This document shows positions 43,021 through 51,675 of a stretch of 64,000 nt of DNA, in pieces; positions within the stretch are counted from its first letter, which is position 1; each line of letters begins with the position of its first letter. The position numbers were made by a program, and so were the translations under genes. The notes under the pieces were generated by a model that worked only from the letters and a program-made list of their open reading frames with translations, had not been told where the DNA came from and did not search any database. The DNA comes from Tissierellia bacterium (GTDB lineage Bacteria; Bacillota; Clostridia; Tissierellales; Peptoniphilaceae): positions 1 to 64,000 of the forward strand of contig JAUNVD010000006.1 of NCBI GenBank assembly GCA_030537855.1. Reading direction: 5' to 3'.

Positions 43021-44382
43021 TTATGTCCAAATATAGAAGAACACTGACATAAGAATACCTACATAAAGCAAGACTATTACACAGTATCCCATAATATCTT
43101 TGGCATCAAGTTTAGCTATACCTAGTGCAGGTAGTGCCCAGAAAGGTTGGATCATATTGGTCCAAGCATCTCCCCATGCAATGGCCATACTTGTAATAGC
43201 AGGATCTACTCCTAGTTTCATTCCAGCAGGCATCATAATTGGACCTTGAACAGCCCATTGTCCTCCACCTGATGGGACGAAGATATTTATTAATCCTGCA
43301 GCCCAAAAGGTAAAAGTTGGGAAAGATTTTTGAGTGGAAATATTTAGGAAGAAATTAGTAATTTCTGTTCCCAAACTAACTCCTTGTGCATTTAAGCCAG
43401 TCATAAGACCCATAATTCCTGCATAGAACGGGAATTGTAATATAATTCCCCCTGCTCCTACAATTGCTTCGTTGATTGCTTTTACATAGCGAATGGGAGT
43501 TTGATGGAATAAAATACCTAAAGTCAAGAAGATTAAGTTTACAATATTAAGATTTAGGTCTAAACCATTTTCCATAAAATGACGTACTAAAAAGATACCA
43601 GCAAGAGCTACAACAAATCCACTTAAAATTCTAGAATGTTCTAACTTTTGAGCAGGAGTTTCTTTTACCATATTTTCAGGTTCATCTTCCATTACTTCTT
43701 CCATTTCAAGTAATTTTGGGTCTACTGTAACTACTTTATCTGGATCTGGATGCATGGCTCGGTTTATTAAAGGTAAAGTTAAGATAATAAACCAAGAAAT
43801 AACTAGATTTTGCCATGAGAAAAGAGTTTCCCCTACAGGAATAACAGTAGTTAAAGCTCCTTGTGTAACTTTCGCAATTTCTTCTGCATCACTTGCTAAA
43901 GTTAAAGGAACGGAACCGGAAATCCCTGCATGCCAAACGACAAAACCAGAATATGCAGAGGCAATTAAAAGACGATAGTCAACACCTTTAATTCTTTTTG
44001 CTAATTCCTTGGCAAGTAAAGCACCAACAATAAGACCAAATCCCCAGTTTAACCAACAAGCAATGGCTGAAACAAAGGAAACCAACATAATAGCTTGAGT
44101 TGGAGTTTTTGCAATTTTTGCAAGTCTTATCAGTAAATTCTTTACAGGTTTAGAACTTGCTAAAGCATTACCAAGAACAAGTACCAATGCCATTTGCATG
44201 GTGAAAGGTAGTAAAGACCAAACTCCATTTCCCCAATGTTCCACAAGTTGTAATACAGACTGACCTGTTGTTATTAATGACAAAACAAAGGTTAAAATAG
44301 TTAGTAAAATAGCAAAAATAAATGCATCAGGTAATAATCTTTGTACCAAGGCCACACAGCCTGAGGTAAATTTTTTAAACAT
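43021..44382 (-). CDS. Short-chain fatty acid transporter (AtoE family)
   Basis: A 453-residue membrane permease with about 11 helices of the AtoE family, which moves short-chain fatty acids such as acetoacetate or butyrate. Typical segments: RLLPDAFIFAILLTILTF, LNWGFGLIVGALLAKELAKR and FVPSGGGQWAVQGPIMMPA. The start at 44382 follows AAGGAGGAAA; an upstream in-frame start (44418) has no site. In this organism it might move propionate or butyrate. A 15-bp palindrome (44473-44487) lies about 90 bp upstream. Confidence 0.9.
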   Translation of the reverse strand: MFKKFTSGCVALVQRLLPDAFIFAILLTILTFVLSLITTGQSVLQLVEHWGNGVWSLLPFTMQMALVLVLGNALASSKPVKNLLIRLAKIAKTPTQAIMLVSFVSAIACWLNWGFGLIVGALLAKELAKRIKGVDYRLLIASAYSGFVVWHAGISGSVPLTLASDAEEIAKVTQGALTTVIPVGETLFSWQNLVISWFIILTLPLINRAMHPDPDKVVTVDPKLLEMEEVMEDEPENMVKETPAQKLEHSRILSGFVVALAGIFLVRHFMENGLDLNLNIVNLIFLTLGILFHQTPIRYVKAINEAIVGAGGIILQFPFYAGIMGLMTGLNAQGVSLGTEITNFFLNISTQKSFPTFTFWAAGLINIFVPSGGGQWAVQGPIMMPAGMKLGVDPAITSMAIAWGDAWTNMIQPFWALPALGIAKLDAKDIMGYCVIVLLYVGILMSVFFYIWT

Positions 44383-44472
44383 AACTTTCCTCCTTCTGAT
44401 AAAAAATTCTTGACTCACCCTTATTATATCTCAAGGATTAGAAATAAAACATAGGATAACGCTTTTTCTTTT

Positions 44473-44487
44473 GTTTAAATTTTAAAC
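44473..44487. promoter_or_regulatory. Palindrome upstream of the AtoE-type gene
   Basis: GTTTAAA-T-TTTAAAC is a perfect 7-bp inverted repeat upstream of a TATAAT-like box that faces the fatty-acid transporter gene. It is a possible operator, though its AT-rich composition lowers confidence. Confidence 0.35.
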
Positions 44488-45090
44488 GATATTTCAAACA
44501 CGTGATGCGATAAACATTATAATTCCTAACTTTATAAAAAAGCAATATAAAAATTTTATTGAAAAAAGATTTTAGAAGAAAAATTTATAACTATCAAAAA
44601 GTAATCATAAGATAATAAAAAATTATCAAATGAGAAGGATACTTCTATTGCATGATATAATATCTGTGACAATATACTATTTTTCGAAATCTAAATCATT
44701 GTATAAAATAAATAAAGTCTTTAGAATGATTTTACTTACTTTTATTAAATATTTCAGATATGTTTTCATAATAATAGCAATTTTTATATGAAAGATACCT
44801 ATGTGTAAAGGTTCTTATTTCTTTCAGTATTTTGGAATAAAGGTGACTGGATAAATTCTTTTATTTATGGAATATTAATGGAAGATTTGAGAGATGAATA
44901 GAAGGTTGTTTAAGTAAGTTGAATCATTGGATGTACGATTACTTTTTGAATTCTTCTAATGTATCCTAATTTTAAAGACGATACTATTTAAAACACCTAC
45001 CGGAAGAAGAGTAGTTTTTTTGTAGAATCTTAATAAAGAATCTTGATTTTATCGTAATTTTTTTAACGAAAGAATTTTCTCTTTCTTTTA
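44488..45090. other. AT-rich gap without genes
   Basis: About 600 bp with no reading frame I can support and no clear repeats. A weak terminator-like element (CTAC...GTAG plus T-run, about 44997-45021) is the only structure. It may be decayed sequence. Confidence 0.55.
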
Positions 45091-45113
45091 TAATAAAAAA
45101 GAGGAGGGATTTT

Positions 45114-45599
45114 ATGAAAAGGAATCAAGAACATTTGCCGGTTTTAGGATATGGGCCATATTTTATTATATCTATGGTTGTGGTTACTGGAATATTTTAT
45201 TTTAGTATTAAATCTGGAGTTTTTGAAAGTTTATACATAGATAGTCTTTTGTTGTCACTTTTGGGGATGGTTCTAATTTTATTAGGTCTTATTATGTATA
45301 CTCTTTCTTTAGTAAAGTCTAGAATTGGAACAAAAATTAAAGAAAATAAACTGGTCACCAATGGAATTTATGGTTATGTACGAAATCCCATTTATTCCGG
45401 CTTTCTTTATGTTTTTTCAGGGTTCTTATTATTACAAAAAAATCTTATTGCATTGGTACCGCCTTTTCTATTTTGGATAGCTTTAACATTATTTATCAAA
45501 AAAACAGAGGAAAAATGGCTTATTCGAACATTTGGAAAGGAATATATTAATTATATGAAAAAAGTGAATCGATGTATCTTATGGTTTCCAAAAAAATAA
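45114..45599 (+). CDS. Isoprenylcysteine carboxyl methyltransferase-like membrane protein
   Basis: A 161-residue protein with four or five membrane helices and the ICMT/PEMT-type motif VTNGIYGYVRNPIYSGFL, which binds S-adenosylmethionine in this superfamily. The bacterial substrates are unknown, as prenylated protein cysteines are not expected here. GAGGAGGG precedes the ATG. It is the first of three predicted methyltransferases within 7 kb. Confidence 0.85.
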   Translation: MKRNQEHLPVLGYGPYFIISMVVVTGIFYFSIKSGVFESLYIDSLLLSLLGMVLILLGLIMYTLSLVKSRIGTKIKENKLVTNGIYGYVRNPIYSGFLYVFSGFLLLQKNLIALVPPFLFWIALTLFIKKTEEKWLIRTFGKEYINYMKKVNRCILWFPKK

Positions 45600-45624
45600 A
45601 GGGAGTTCTCACTCTCTTTATTTT
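45595..45624. terminator. Weak terminator between convergent genes
   Basis: AAAGGGAG and CTCTCTTT pair imperfectly around TTCTCA, followed by T-rich DNA on the plus strand. Confidence 0.5.
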
Positions 45625-46434
45625 TTAATTTGATATAGGGCAACTTTTCCACTTAACTTTCGAACTTTAGGTAATTTGCTAGCTATAGCCATAATTTTCA
45701 TTTTTAAATGCATACGATCTGCTAGGTGGATAAAATCCAAAAGTTGATACTGAGCATTCATCCTTTCCACCTCTTTAGGATCATCTTCTCCCCATTGAAA
45801 GAGGGTGTCTGATTTGGTAAGTTTTTTCATTAATTTAGGATCCCGAAGGACTTCTTCTGCACATAAATCAAAAAGTACATAGGCCCCAGGGAATCTTTCT
45901 GCTAAATAATCCAATACGAATTGTGCTTCTTCCTTTTTAAAAAATTGTAGTACCCCTTCTATAATAATAAGTACAGGACGGCTCTCCTCTTTGACTTTAT
46001 TTATCCATTCCTTTTCCAAAATACTTCCCTTTATGGACAATACACGGTCATGGTGTGGAATTAGTTCTTCACGAATATCCATAACCCTTGGAAGATCCAC
46101 ATCATACCATAGTATTTTTTGATTATCTACTCGATAAAAACGGGTGTCCAACCCGGCGCCTAAATTGATAATCAAAGTATTGGGATGTTCCTTAATAAAG
46201 GGAAGGGATACATTCATCAAATGTGGCACAACGAACAATAGTACCTATCATGGCACGATAATCGAAGTCTCCCTTGATATAGGGACGGACTTTGCTATAA
46301 ATTTCTTCAGCCATAGAATCTTTAAATAAGGGTTTCTTTTCTTTGGATTCTTGGGCCCTTGCAGCTAAGGTAATTAACATACTTTCCTCTACACCTACTA
46401 AATGAGAAGTTTTTTGTTCTATGTGGTTCATCAT
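45618..46434 (-). pseudogene. SAM-dependent methyltransferase (LCMT/PPM type), frameshifted
   Basis: Two overlapping frames make one class I methyltransferase. The upstream part (46434 to about 46200) begins MMNHIEQKTSHLVGVEES and ends ATFDECIPS; the downstream part continues FIKEHPNTLIINLGAGLDTRFYR, which holds the SAM-binding motif, to VALYQIKK. Removing one base from the G-run at 46200-46202 (a C-run on the coding strand) joins them exactly as ...CIPSFIKEHPN.... The family is leucine carboxyl/PPM O-methyltransferase-like. Either a real pseudogene or a sequencing error in a short homopolymer. An intact relative lies at 50857-51663. Confidence 0.85.
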
Positions 46435-46594
46435 ACACTCCTTTCTTTTTCATCGTATCTTCTATTTTTATTAAATAATAATTGATAAGCATTGTCAAGA
46501 CACTCACCTGGAAAACTCATTTCTTTGAAAATTTTTAAGATTATTGAAAAAGGGGTAAAGGGAGTATAAAGATATGATTAGAGAAAGGATGGAT

Positions 46595-47131
46595 ATGAAA
46601 GGAATTATTATTTATTCAAGTAGTACGGGAAATACAAAGAGAATGGCAGAATATATTGGAAATATCATTGGGGAACAATATGAGCTAGATGTTTTCCATG
46701 TGGAAGATAGCCCAAAGATCGATTCCTATGATTTTATTTTATTAGGAGGTTGGATTAATAAGGGGCATATAGATAGTAAAGCAAAAAAGGCCTGGAAGAA
46801 AATAAAAGACAAGCCCCTTGGTCTTTTTGCCACTTTAGGAGCCGATCCTAATTCGGAACATGGCCAAGATATGAAAAAGGTGTTGGAAAATTTAGTAAAA
46901 GATCATACTTCCTTAGGGGTTTATTTATGTAGAGGGACTATTGATCCAAAACTTATAAAACATTTAGAAGGTTTCTCAGGAAAAGTTATCCCAAAAGGAC
47001 TTCGAGAAAAGATTATTGAATCGGGACGAAAGGCAAGTGAGGCAACGGAAGAAGAATTAGAAGAGGCAGCAAGGTATTTTCTTAAAAATATTAAGGAACT
47101 AGATGAAAGTCCTCCAAAGGATTATGAATAA
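46595..47131 (+). CDS. Flavodoxin family protein
   Basis: A cytoplasmic FMN-binding electron carrier of about 178 residues. The FMN phosphate loop is YSSSTGNTKRMA at the N-terminus, followed by FILLGGWINKGHIDSKAKKA and FATLGADPNSEHGQDM. It resembles the flavodoxin-like proteins related to BilS of bilirubin reductase clusters, though no bilR or bilQ partner is visible. In-frame ATGs at 46574 and 46589 are possible; AGAAAGGA before 46595 and the flavodoxin fold starting right after support the chosen start. The C-terminus is helical and acidic. Confidence 0.88.
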   Translation: MKGIIIYSSSTGNTKRMAEYIGNIIGEQYELDVFHVEDSPKIDSYDFILLGGWINKGHIDSKAKKAWKKIKDKPLGLFATLGADPNSEHGQDMKKVLENLVKDHTSLGVYLCRGTIDPKLIKHLEGFSGKVIPKGLREKIIESGRKASEATEEELEEAARYFLKNIKELDESPPKDYE

Positions 47132-47150
47132 AACCTTGGCAGGGAAAATC

Positions 47151-47179
47151 TTGACATGAAAGAAGCTTTTAGCTATACT
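47151..47179 (+). promoter_or_regulatory. Consensus promoter before the CPBP protease gene
   Basis: TTGACA (47151-47156), 17-bp spacer, TATACT (47174-47179). The promoter overlaps the upstream end of the longest open frame, which shows that translation starts further downstream. Confidence 0.85.
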
Positions 47180-47215
47180 CCTTATGACATAATATATGAA
47201 TTGGAGGAAGTGGAT

Positions 47216-48013
47216 TTGAATCAGAATATAAAATCTATTGGGAAAGGAATATTATTTTTTCTTCTTTGGGCCATTGGGATAGCTCTAGTACCAATTCCTG
47301 AAACAAAAATCCCTGTTTTTTGGAGATTATGGGCAGAAGGAATTCCTTTCGTTATCACCCTACTAATAACTGGTGTTTTTCTAAAATTTGACTTCTATGA
47401 TTTAAGATTAATTCCTACAAGGAATTTTGGTAAAAATATAGGAATCGGTGTTCTAACTGGATTTTTATGGATAGGCCTTGCTATTGTTGGAATCTATATT
47501 TTAGGAGGACTTCGACTTGGAGAAAAAGAGATTGTTTCAAATCTTTATCTTTGGTTTTTTGCCTTATTTTTAAATACGATTATGCAGGAAGTTTTGGTTC
47601 GAGGATATATATATCAAAGTTTAAAATATCAAAGTAAGAAAATAGCCATTGTTTTTACCACTCTTTTATTTACCTTTTTACACGGCGGTGCTTTTGAGGC
47701 AGGTTTCATTCCTGTTTTAAATGTGGTAACGATGAGTTTATTTATGACAGCTGTTTTAGAATATACAAATTCTCTTTGGCCTCCTATTATCATTCACTAT
47801 ATATGGAATGGAGTAGGAGCTTTGATTTATGGGGGAGTATCTTTAGCCGAGGATTATCCTAGTTTGTACCAAATGGAATTTTTAGGAAGTCCTATCATAT
47901 CTGGAGGTGCTGTAAAAATAGAAGGGAGTATTGTAGTCTTATTTTTAAATATACTATTTCTTCTTATTTTCTCCTACCTTACTAAAAAAAGTAGAAACAA
48001 AAATAGAATGTAA
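47216..48013 (+). CDS. CPBP family intramembrane glutamic protease
   Basis: A membrane protein with about eight helices and the CPBP/Abi (Rce1-like) motifs: MQEVLVRGYIY (the EExxxR motif with Gln for the first Glu), FTFLHGG and IHYIWNGVG. Members process prenylated proteins or, in bacteria, act in bacteriocin self-immunity. The frame is open from ATG 47156, but that lies between the -35 and -10 boxes; TTG 47216 with GGAGGAAG is the likely start (265 residues). Confidence 0.87.
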   Translation: MNQNIKSIGKGILFFLLWAIGIALVPIPETKIPVFWRLWAEGIPFVITLLITGVFLKFDFYDLRLIPTRNFGKNIGIGVLTGFLWIGLAIVGIYILGGLRLGEKEIVSNLYLWFFALFLNTIMQEVLVRGYIYQSLKYQSKKIAIVFTTLLFTFLHGGAFEAGFIPVLNVVTMSLFMTAVLEYTNSLWPPIIIHYIWNGVGALIYGGVSLAEDYPSLYQMEFLGSPIISGGAVKIEGSIVVLFLNILFLLIFSYLTKKSRNKNRM

Positions 48014-48072
48014 AATAATTTTATATCTTTAAAGGACTTCGATGGTATTTTTTTGAAGATATAGGAATGATT

Positions 48073-48097
48073 AAGACCCTAATGTTGGGTCTTTTTA
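48073..48097 (+). terminator. Terminator after the CPBP gene
   Basis: AAGACCC and GGGTCTT pair around TAATGTT, followed by T. Confidence 0.85.
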
Positions 48098-48204
48098 TTA
48101 TGAAGAATCGATGAATTTTTAAGAAATATTCATTACATGTAAAATATAATTCTTTTCTTTTGGGAAAAGCTGTGATATGATGAGACCCTATGAAAAGAGG
48201 TACT

Positions 48205-49599
48205 ATGAATATAAAAGAAATCATTAAAGATCCCCGTCTTATCCACGGGATTGAAGCAAAAGGATATAAAGATTTTACACCGATTCAAGAAGAGATAATT
48301 CCCATGATTCAAGAAGGTGTAGATGTAATAGGACAGTCACAAACAGGTACAGGGAAAACAGCTGCTTTTGCCATTCCTTTGATTGAAAAGATTGATGAGA
48401 ACCTGGGAAAACCTCAAGTTCTTGTAGTAACTCCCACTAGGGAATTGGCTCTTCAAGTGGCAAGTGAATTTAAATCTCTTGCAAAATATCATAAAAAGAT
48501 AAAGGCAATAGCAATATATGGGGGAGACCCTATTCAAGGGCAAATCAAAGGATTAAAGGCAGGAGCTCAAATTATTGTAGGTACTCCTGGAAGACTTATG
48601 GACCATATGCGAAGAAGAACTCTTCGATTTGACCATATCCACTCTGTAGTAGTGGACGAAGCAGATGAAATGTTACGTATGGGTTTTCGAGAAGATATCG
48701 AAAATATCTTTAGCGCCTTAGAAGATTCCACCCAAAGACTTCTTTTTTCTGCGACGATGCCAAAACCTATTTTAATGATTACAGATCGATACTTATCTAA
48801 TGCAAAATATGTAAAGATAAAATCAGATTCTGTAGTTACAGATACTATCGACCAAAAAGTGGTCACCATTCGAAGTAATGACAAGAAAGATGCTCTATAT
48901 CGGATATTAGAAACAAAAAATCCTAAAAGAGGACTTATTTTTTGTAATACAAAGAGAATGGTGGATGAGATTACCAAGGAATTAAATAATAAGAGGTTTC
49001 CAGCAGATCATATCCATGGAGATATGAAACAATCCCAAAGAATTAAGGTCCTAAAACAATTTAATGATGGGAAATTACAATATCTTGTGGCTACAGACGT
49101 TGCTGCAAGGGGTTTAGATATCCAAAGTGTGGATTTAGTTGTAAATTATGATTTACCCCAATTGGAAGAATACTATGTTCATCGAATTGGACGTAGTGGG
49201 CGAGCAGGAGAACTTGGAGAATCTATTTCTTTAGTCACACATCGAGATCGAGATAAGTTTAGGGACATTGAATCCTATATGGATAAAAGAGTGGAGCATG
49301 TCCAAGTGCCTTCCATTCAAACCATGAATCAGTCTAAGATTGACGCTTTTGTCAAAGAATTGGTTGACGATATTGACGATAAAAATTTAGAAGATTATTG
49401 TGGAATTATAGACCGTATGGAAGATATGGGCTATTCCACAAGAAAAATTGCAGCGGCTCTTTTAGCTAAGAACTTAGTAGTTCAACAGAAAAAGGAGAGG
49501 GATATTAATGATCCTTCTATCTTCAAAAAGAGTAAACGTAGAAAACCAAAAGGGAAAAAATATAATAATAAGGGTAAAAAGCGTCGTAAGAGATATTAA
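48205..49599 (+). CDS. DEAD-box RNA helicase (CshA-like)
   Basis: A 464-residue ATP-dependent RNA helicase. Motifs: Q-motif FTPIQEEIIP, Walker A SQTGTGKTA, PTRELALQ, DEADEMLRMGF, SATM, TDVAARGLDI and HRIGRSGRAG. A C-terminal extension ends in a strongly basic tail (KKSKRRKPKGKKYNNKGKK) for RNA binding. Such helicases act in ribosome assembly, RNA decay and cold growth. AAAAGAGG favours ATG 48205 over ATG 48190. Confidence 0.94.
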   Translation: MNIKEIIKDPRLIHGIEAKGYKDFTPIQEEIIPMIQEGVDVIGQSQTGTGKTAAFAIPLIEKIDENLGKPQVLVVTPTRELALQVASEFKSLAKYHKKIKAIAIYGGDPIQGQIKGLKAGAQIIVGTPGRLMDHMRRRTLRFDHIHSVVVDEADEMLRMGFREDIENIFSALEDSTQRLLFSATMPKPILMITDRYLSNAKYVKIKSDSVVTDTIDQKVVTIRSNDKKDALYRILETKNPKRGLIFCNTKRMVDEITKELNNKRFPADHIHGDMKQSQRIKVLKQFNDGKLQYLVATDVAARGLDIQSVDLVVNYDLPQLEEYYVHRIGRSGRAGELGESISLVTHRDRDKFRDIESYMDKRVEHVQVPSIQTMNQSKIDAFVKELVDDIDDKNLEDYCGIIDRMEDMGYSTRKIAAALLAKNLVVQQKKERDINDPSIFKKSKRRKPKGKKYNNKGKKRRKRY

Positions 49600-49607
49600 T
49601 TCCTTTG

Positions 49608-49636
49608 AAAACATCTACATGGTAGGTGTTTTTTTG
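49608..49636 (+). terminator. Terminator after the DEAD-box gene
   Basis: AAAACATCTAC and GTAGGTGTTTT pair around ATG, with a T-run. Confidence 0.87.
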
Positions 49637-49990
49637 TTTGGGAAAAGATTGAGTTTATAGGAAATCAAAATATTTATTAATATTGTACTACTTTTCCAAT
49701 CTTTTCTATTTCAGCTCATGAAAGAGATTGTATCAGTTTTTACATCCATGGTTTCTTATTATTGGATTTTCAAATAATTTTCGAACAAATACCAAAAGAT
49801 TAAGTCCTATCTGAAAGTCGATGGACTAGAAATTTATATCCAAAAATTTATTATATAGCTAGGAATCTTTTTTCCTTTCCTATGACTACCAAGAACTTAA
49901 ATTTGAAAATGATTAATATTTTATCCTCCCTATGGTATAAGATAAATAATCCTATTTGGAACAATTTTGTAACTCCACAAACCACGAGCA

Positions 49991-50017
49991 AAGATTTCTC
50001 TTACTAGGAGAAATCTT
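49991..50017 (+). promoter_or_regulatory. Hairpin enclosing a Shine-Dalgarno sequence
   Basis: AAGATTTCTC and GAGAAATCTT form a perfect 10-bp stem around TTACTAG. The loop and right arm include AGGAGA, placed 7-8 bases before ATG 50018, so the stem would hide that ribosome site. Confidence 0.5.
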
Positions 50018-50107
50018 ATGGAAGAATCCTTGATAGAAGAAAAAGTTAGGAACTTTAATATTCAATCCATTGTAATTGTTACAGAAACAGACTCTTGGAG
50101 TTGTTAA
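50018..50107 (+). CDS. Possible 29-residue peptide
   Basis: A short frame encoding MEESLIEEKVRNFNIQSIVI followed by VTETDSWSC. It has a well-placed AGGAG site in the hairpin above and a possible extended -10 (TGGTATAAG, about 49933-49941) upstream. The acidic N-terminal half and Ser/Thr/Cys-rich end recall small modified-peptide precursors, but no modifying-enzyme cluster is evident and a frame this short can occur by chance. Confidence 0.3.
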   Translation: MEESLIEEKVRNFNIQSIVIVTETDSWSC

Positions 50108-50260
50108 AGTATATGGGATGAAAAATAAATATGTAAACCTTTAATGGTAATTTTTTTAAGAAAGTAGTAGTGAAAAGGCTTAGTAAAGATGTTATTGAAA
50201 TTCATATATTAGTACTTGTAGGAGATATTTTCATCACAGCCATTCCTTTCCTTAGACAGG

Positions 50261-50289
50261 GGATACAATTTTTCTTTAAAATTGTATCC
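50261..50289. repeat. Perfect long inverted repeat
   Basis: GGATACAATTTT and AAAATTGTATCC pair over 12 bp with a five-base centre. No T-run follows on either strand. Confidence 0.65.
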
Positions 50290-50321
50290 TCTAATTTCAG
50301 TTAATCCTTGTAAAGGAAGAA

Positions 50322-50347
50322 AAACCGTCACTATTTTATAATAGTGG
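50322..50347 (-). terminator. Terminator overlapping the end of the SRPBCC gene
   Basis: On the minus strand CGCCACTATT and AATAGTGACGG form a stem followed by TTTTTC. The stem covers the last codons and stop of the SRPBCC gene and ends the three-gene operon. Confidence 0.8.
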
Positions 50348-50845
50348 CGATTTATCTTCCTTGATATGTCCATAATCTCCAGTTTCTAAATAATTTTTCA
50401 AGTAGAGATTATCTTCTTTCATATCATTTAAAATTAAATTCCAATTAGCTTTTTTACGATTGAATACATCAAATAATAAAAAGTTTACAAGTTTTCCCCA
50501 AAAAGTATTCGGTTTTCCAAATTTTTCAATATGGGTAAAGATACATCCATTTGGACTTGATGTACCAATAAAGTTAATTTGGGCTAACCTACCAGGAGTT
50601 TCCAATAGAATAGAAAAAGATTTTTCGTCTTTTTCTATTTTTCTTATTTTTCCTATCACATTGTAAGTTACTCCATCGATCTCTTCTATAAATTGTATTT
50701 TTGTTCCAATAGCAAATTCTCCATTCTTTTTAAAGCCTTTATGATAAGGACTCCATTCATTAAAGTTTTCTTCTAACTGGAGAAGCCATTGGTATAGACG
50801 ATCAACAGGAACTCTAATCTCAATAGAGTCTTTTAATATAACCAT
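50336..50845 (-). CDS. SRPBCC (START/Bet v 1-like) family protein
   Basis: A 169-residue protein of the SRPBCC superfamily: IEIRVPVDRLYQWLLQLEENFNEWSPYHKGF is a typical opening, and IQFIEEIDGVTYNVIGKI and CIFTHIEKFG fit the beta-barrel with its hydrophobic pocket. Members bind lipids, polyketides or other small hydrophobic molecules, or carry out cyclase-type reactions. It is the last gene of the TetR-methyltransferase-SRPBCC operon; AAGGTGG precedes the start and only 11 bp separate it from the upstream gene. Confidence 0.85.
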   Translation of the reverse strand: MVILKDSIEIRVPVDRLYQWLLQLEENFNEWSPYHKGFKKNGEFAIGTKIQFIEEIDGVTYNVIGKIRKIEKDEKSFSILLETPGRLAQINFIGTSSPNGCIFTHIEKFGKPNTFWGKLVNFLLFDVFNRKKANWNLILNDMKEDNLYLKNYLETGDYGHIKEDKSPLL

Positions 50846-50856
50846 AGCACCACCTT

Positions 50857-51663
50857 TTATCCTATTTTAAGATGCACCATTTTTACCATATTAAATATAT
50901 CAGAAATTTTCATTTTCACTTTTGTAGAATTTTTTATTTCTGACTTGAAATTTGCATGACTATAGTACTTTTCATTTTTGATAAGTTGTATGGGCACTTT
51001 ACATTTTGAAATCAAGTCTTTCGGATCATCCACGGAAAAATACATAAGGGCATCTTCACGTCCCATTTTTTTCATATACTTTCGACTTTGTTTGATTCCA
51101 AAAGAAGATACTGCATCGAAAACAAGCTCAACTGGAGTAACGGCCTCTAAGCTATTGATAAATTCAATTACTTTTTCCTCTTGAAAATAATGAAAGAGAC
51201 CAGCGGCAATTAATAAAATTGGTTCTGTTGAATGTTCTCTTACTTTTTCCATCCAAGTGGTATCGAAAATTGAGTAGGGTAAGAACCAATCATTTTGTTC
51301 TTCTGGGAAAAATTTTTTTCTAAGATTTAACACATTTTCAAAATCCAACTCAAACCAATATGCCAATCCATTATTATTTCGCTGATAAAGTGATTCTAAA
51401 CCACAACCTAAGTTTACAATACTTCCTTTTGGATTTCTCTTTAAAAAATCTTGAATGTATCGATCCATATTTTTGGAACGCATAGCACTTGCCAAATGGG
51501 TATACTCTTCTTGCTGTAAAGACTTTTCAAAGTATTCTGGATATTTTTCATATATATGAAGTGCCACTTCATCATAAAAAAAATGAGGGCTATACTTTGA
51601 ACTATAAATCCTTCCAGCCATAGGAACATAAAGTGTTTCGGAAACATTTGTTAATCCATCCAT
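50857..51663 (-). CDS. SAM-dependent methyltransferase (LCMT/PPM type)
   Basis: A 268-residue class I methyltransferase related to leucine carboxyl/PPM O-methyltransferases. The SAM motif is GSIVNLGCGLESLYQR, and YWFELDFENVLNLRKKFFPE is the typical acidic second strand. The longest frame begins with TTG at 51666, but ATG 51663, 5 bases after GAGGTG, is preferred. It shares family and architecture with the frameshifted gene at 45618-46434. The gap to tetR is 12 bp. Substrate unknown; small-molecule O-methylation is likely. Confidence 0.87.
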   Translation of the reverse strand: MDGLTNVSETLYVPMAGRIYSSKYSPHFFYDEVALHIYEKYPEYFEKSLQQEEYTHLASAMRSKNMDRYIQDFLKRNPKGSIVNLGCGLESLYQRNNNGLAYWFELDFENVLNLRKKFFPEEQNDWFLPYSIFDTTWMEKVREHSTEPILLIAAGLFHYFQEEKVIEFINSLEAVTPVELVFDAVSSFGIKQSRKYMKKMGREDALMYFSVDDPKDLISKCKVPIQLIKNEKYYSHANFKSEIKNSTKVKMKISDIFNMVKMVHLKIG

Positions 51664-51675
51664 CAAATCACCTCT

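Larger units (their letters stand above)
49640..50335. other. Gene-poor stretch with several inverted repeats
   Basis: No long reading frame. It contains GAAAAGATTG (49642-49651) matched by CAATCTTTTC (49697-49706), a perfect 10-bp hairpin at 49991-50017 just ahead of a 29-codon frame, and a 12-bp-stem hairpin at 50261-50289. The density of structure is higher than in the other gaps of the window. Confidence 0.6.

Noticed and set aside
46192-46238. Programmed ribosomal frameshift in the methyltransferase
   Set aside because: The overlap has no clear slippery heptamer or downstream pseudoknot; a single-base insertion in a short run explains it more simply.
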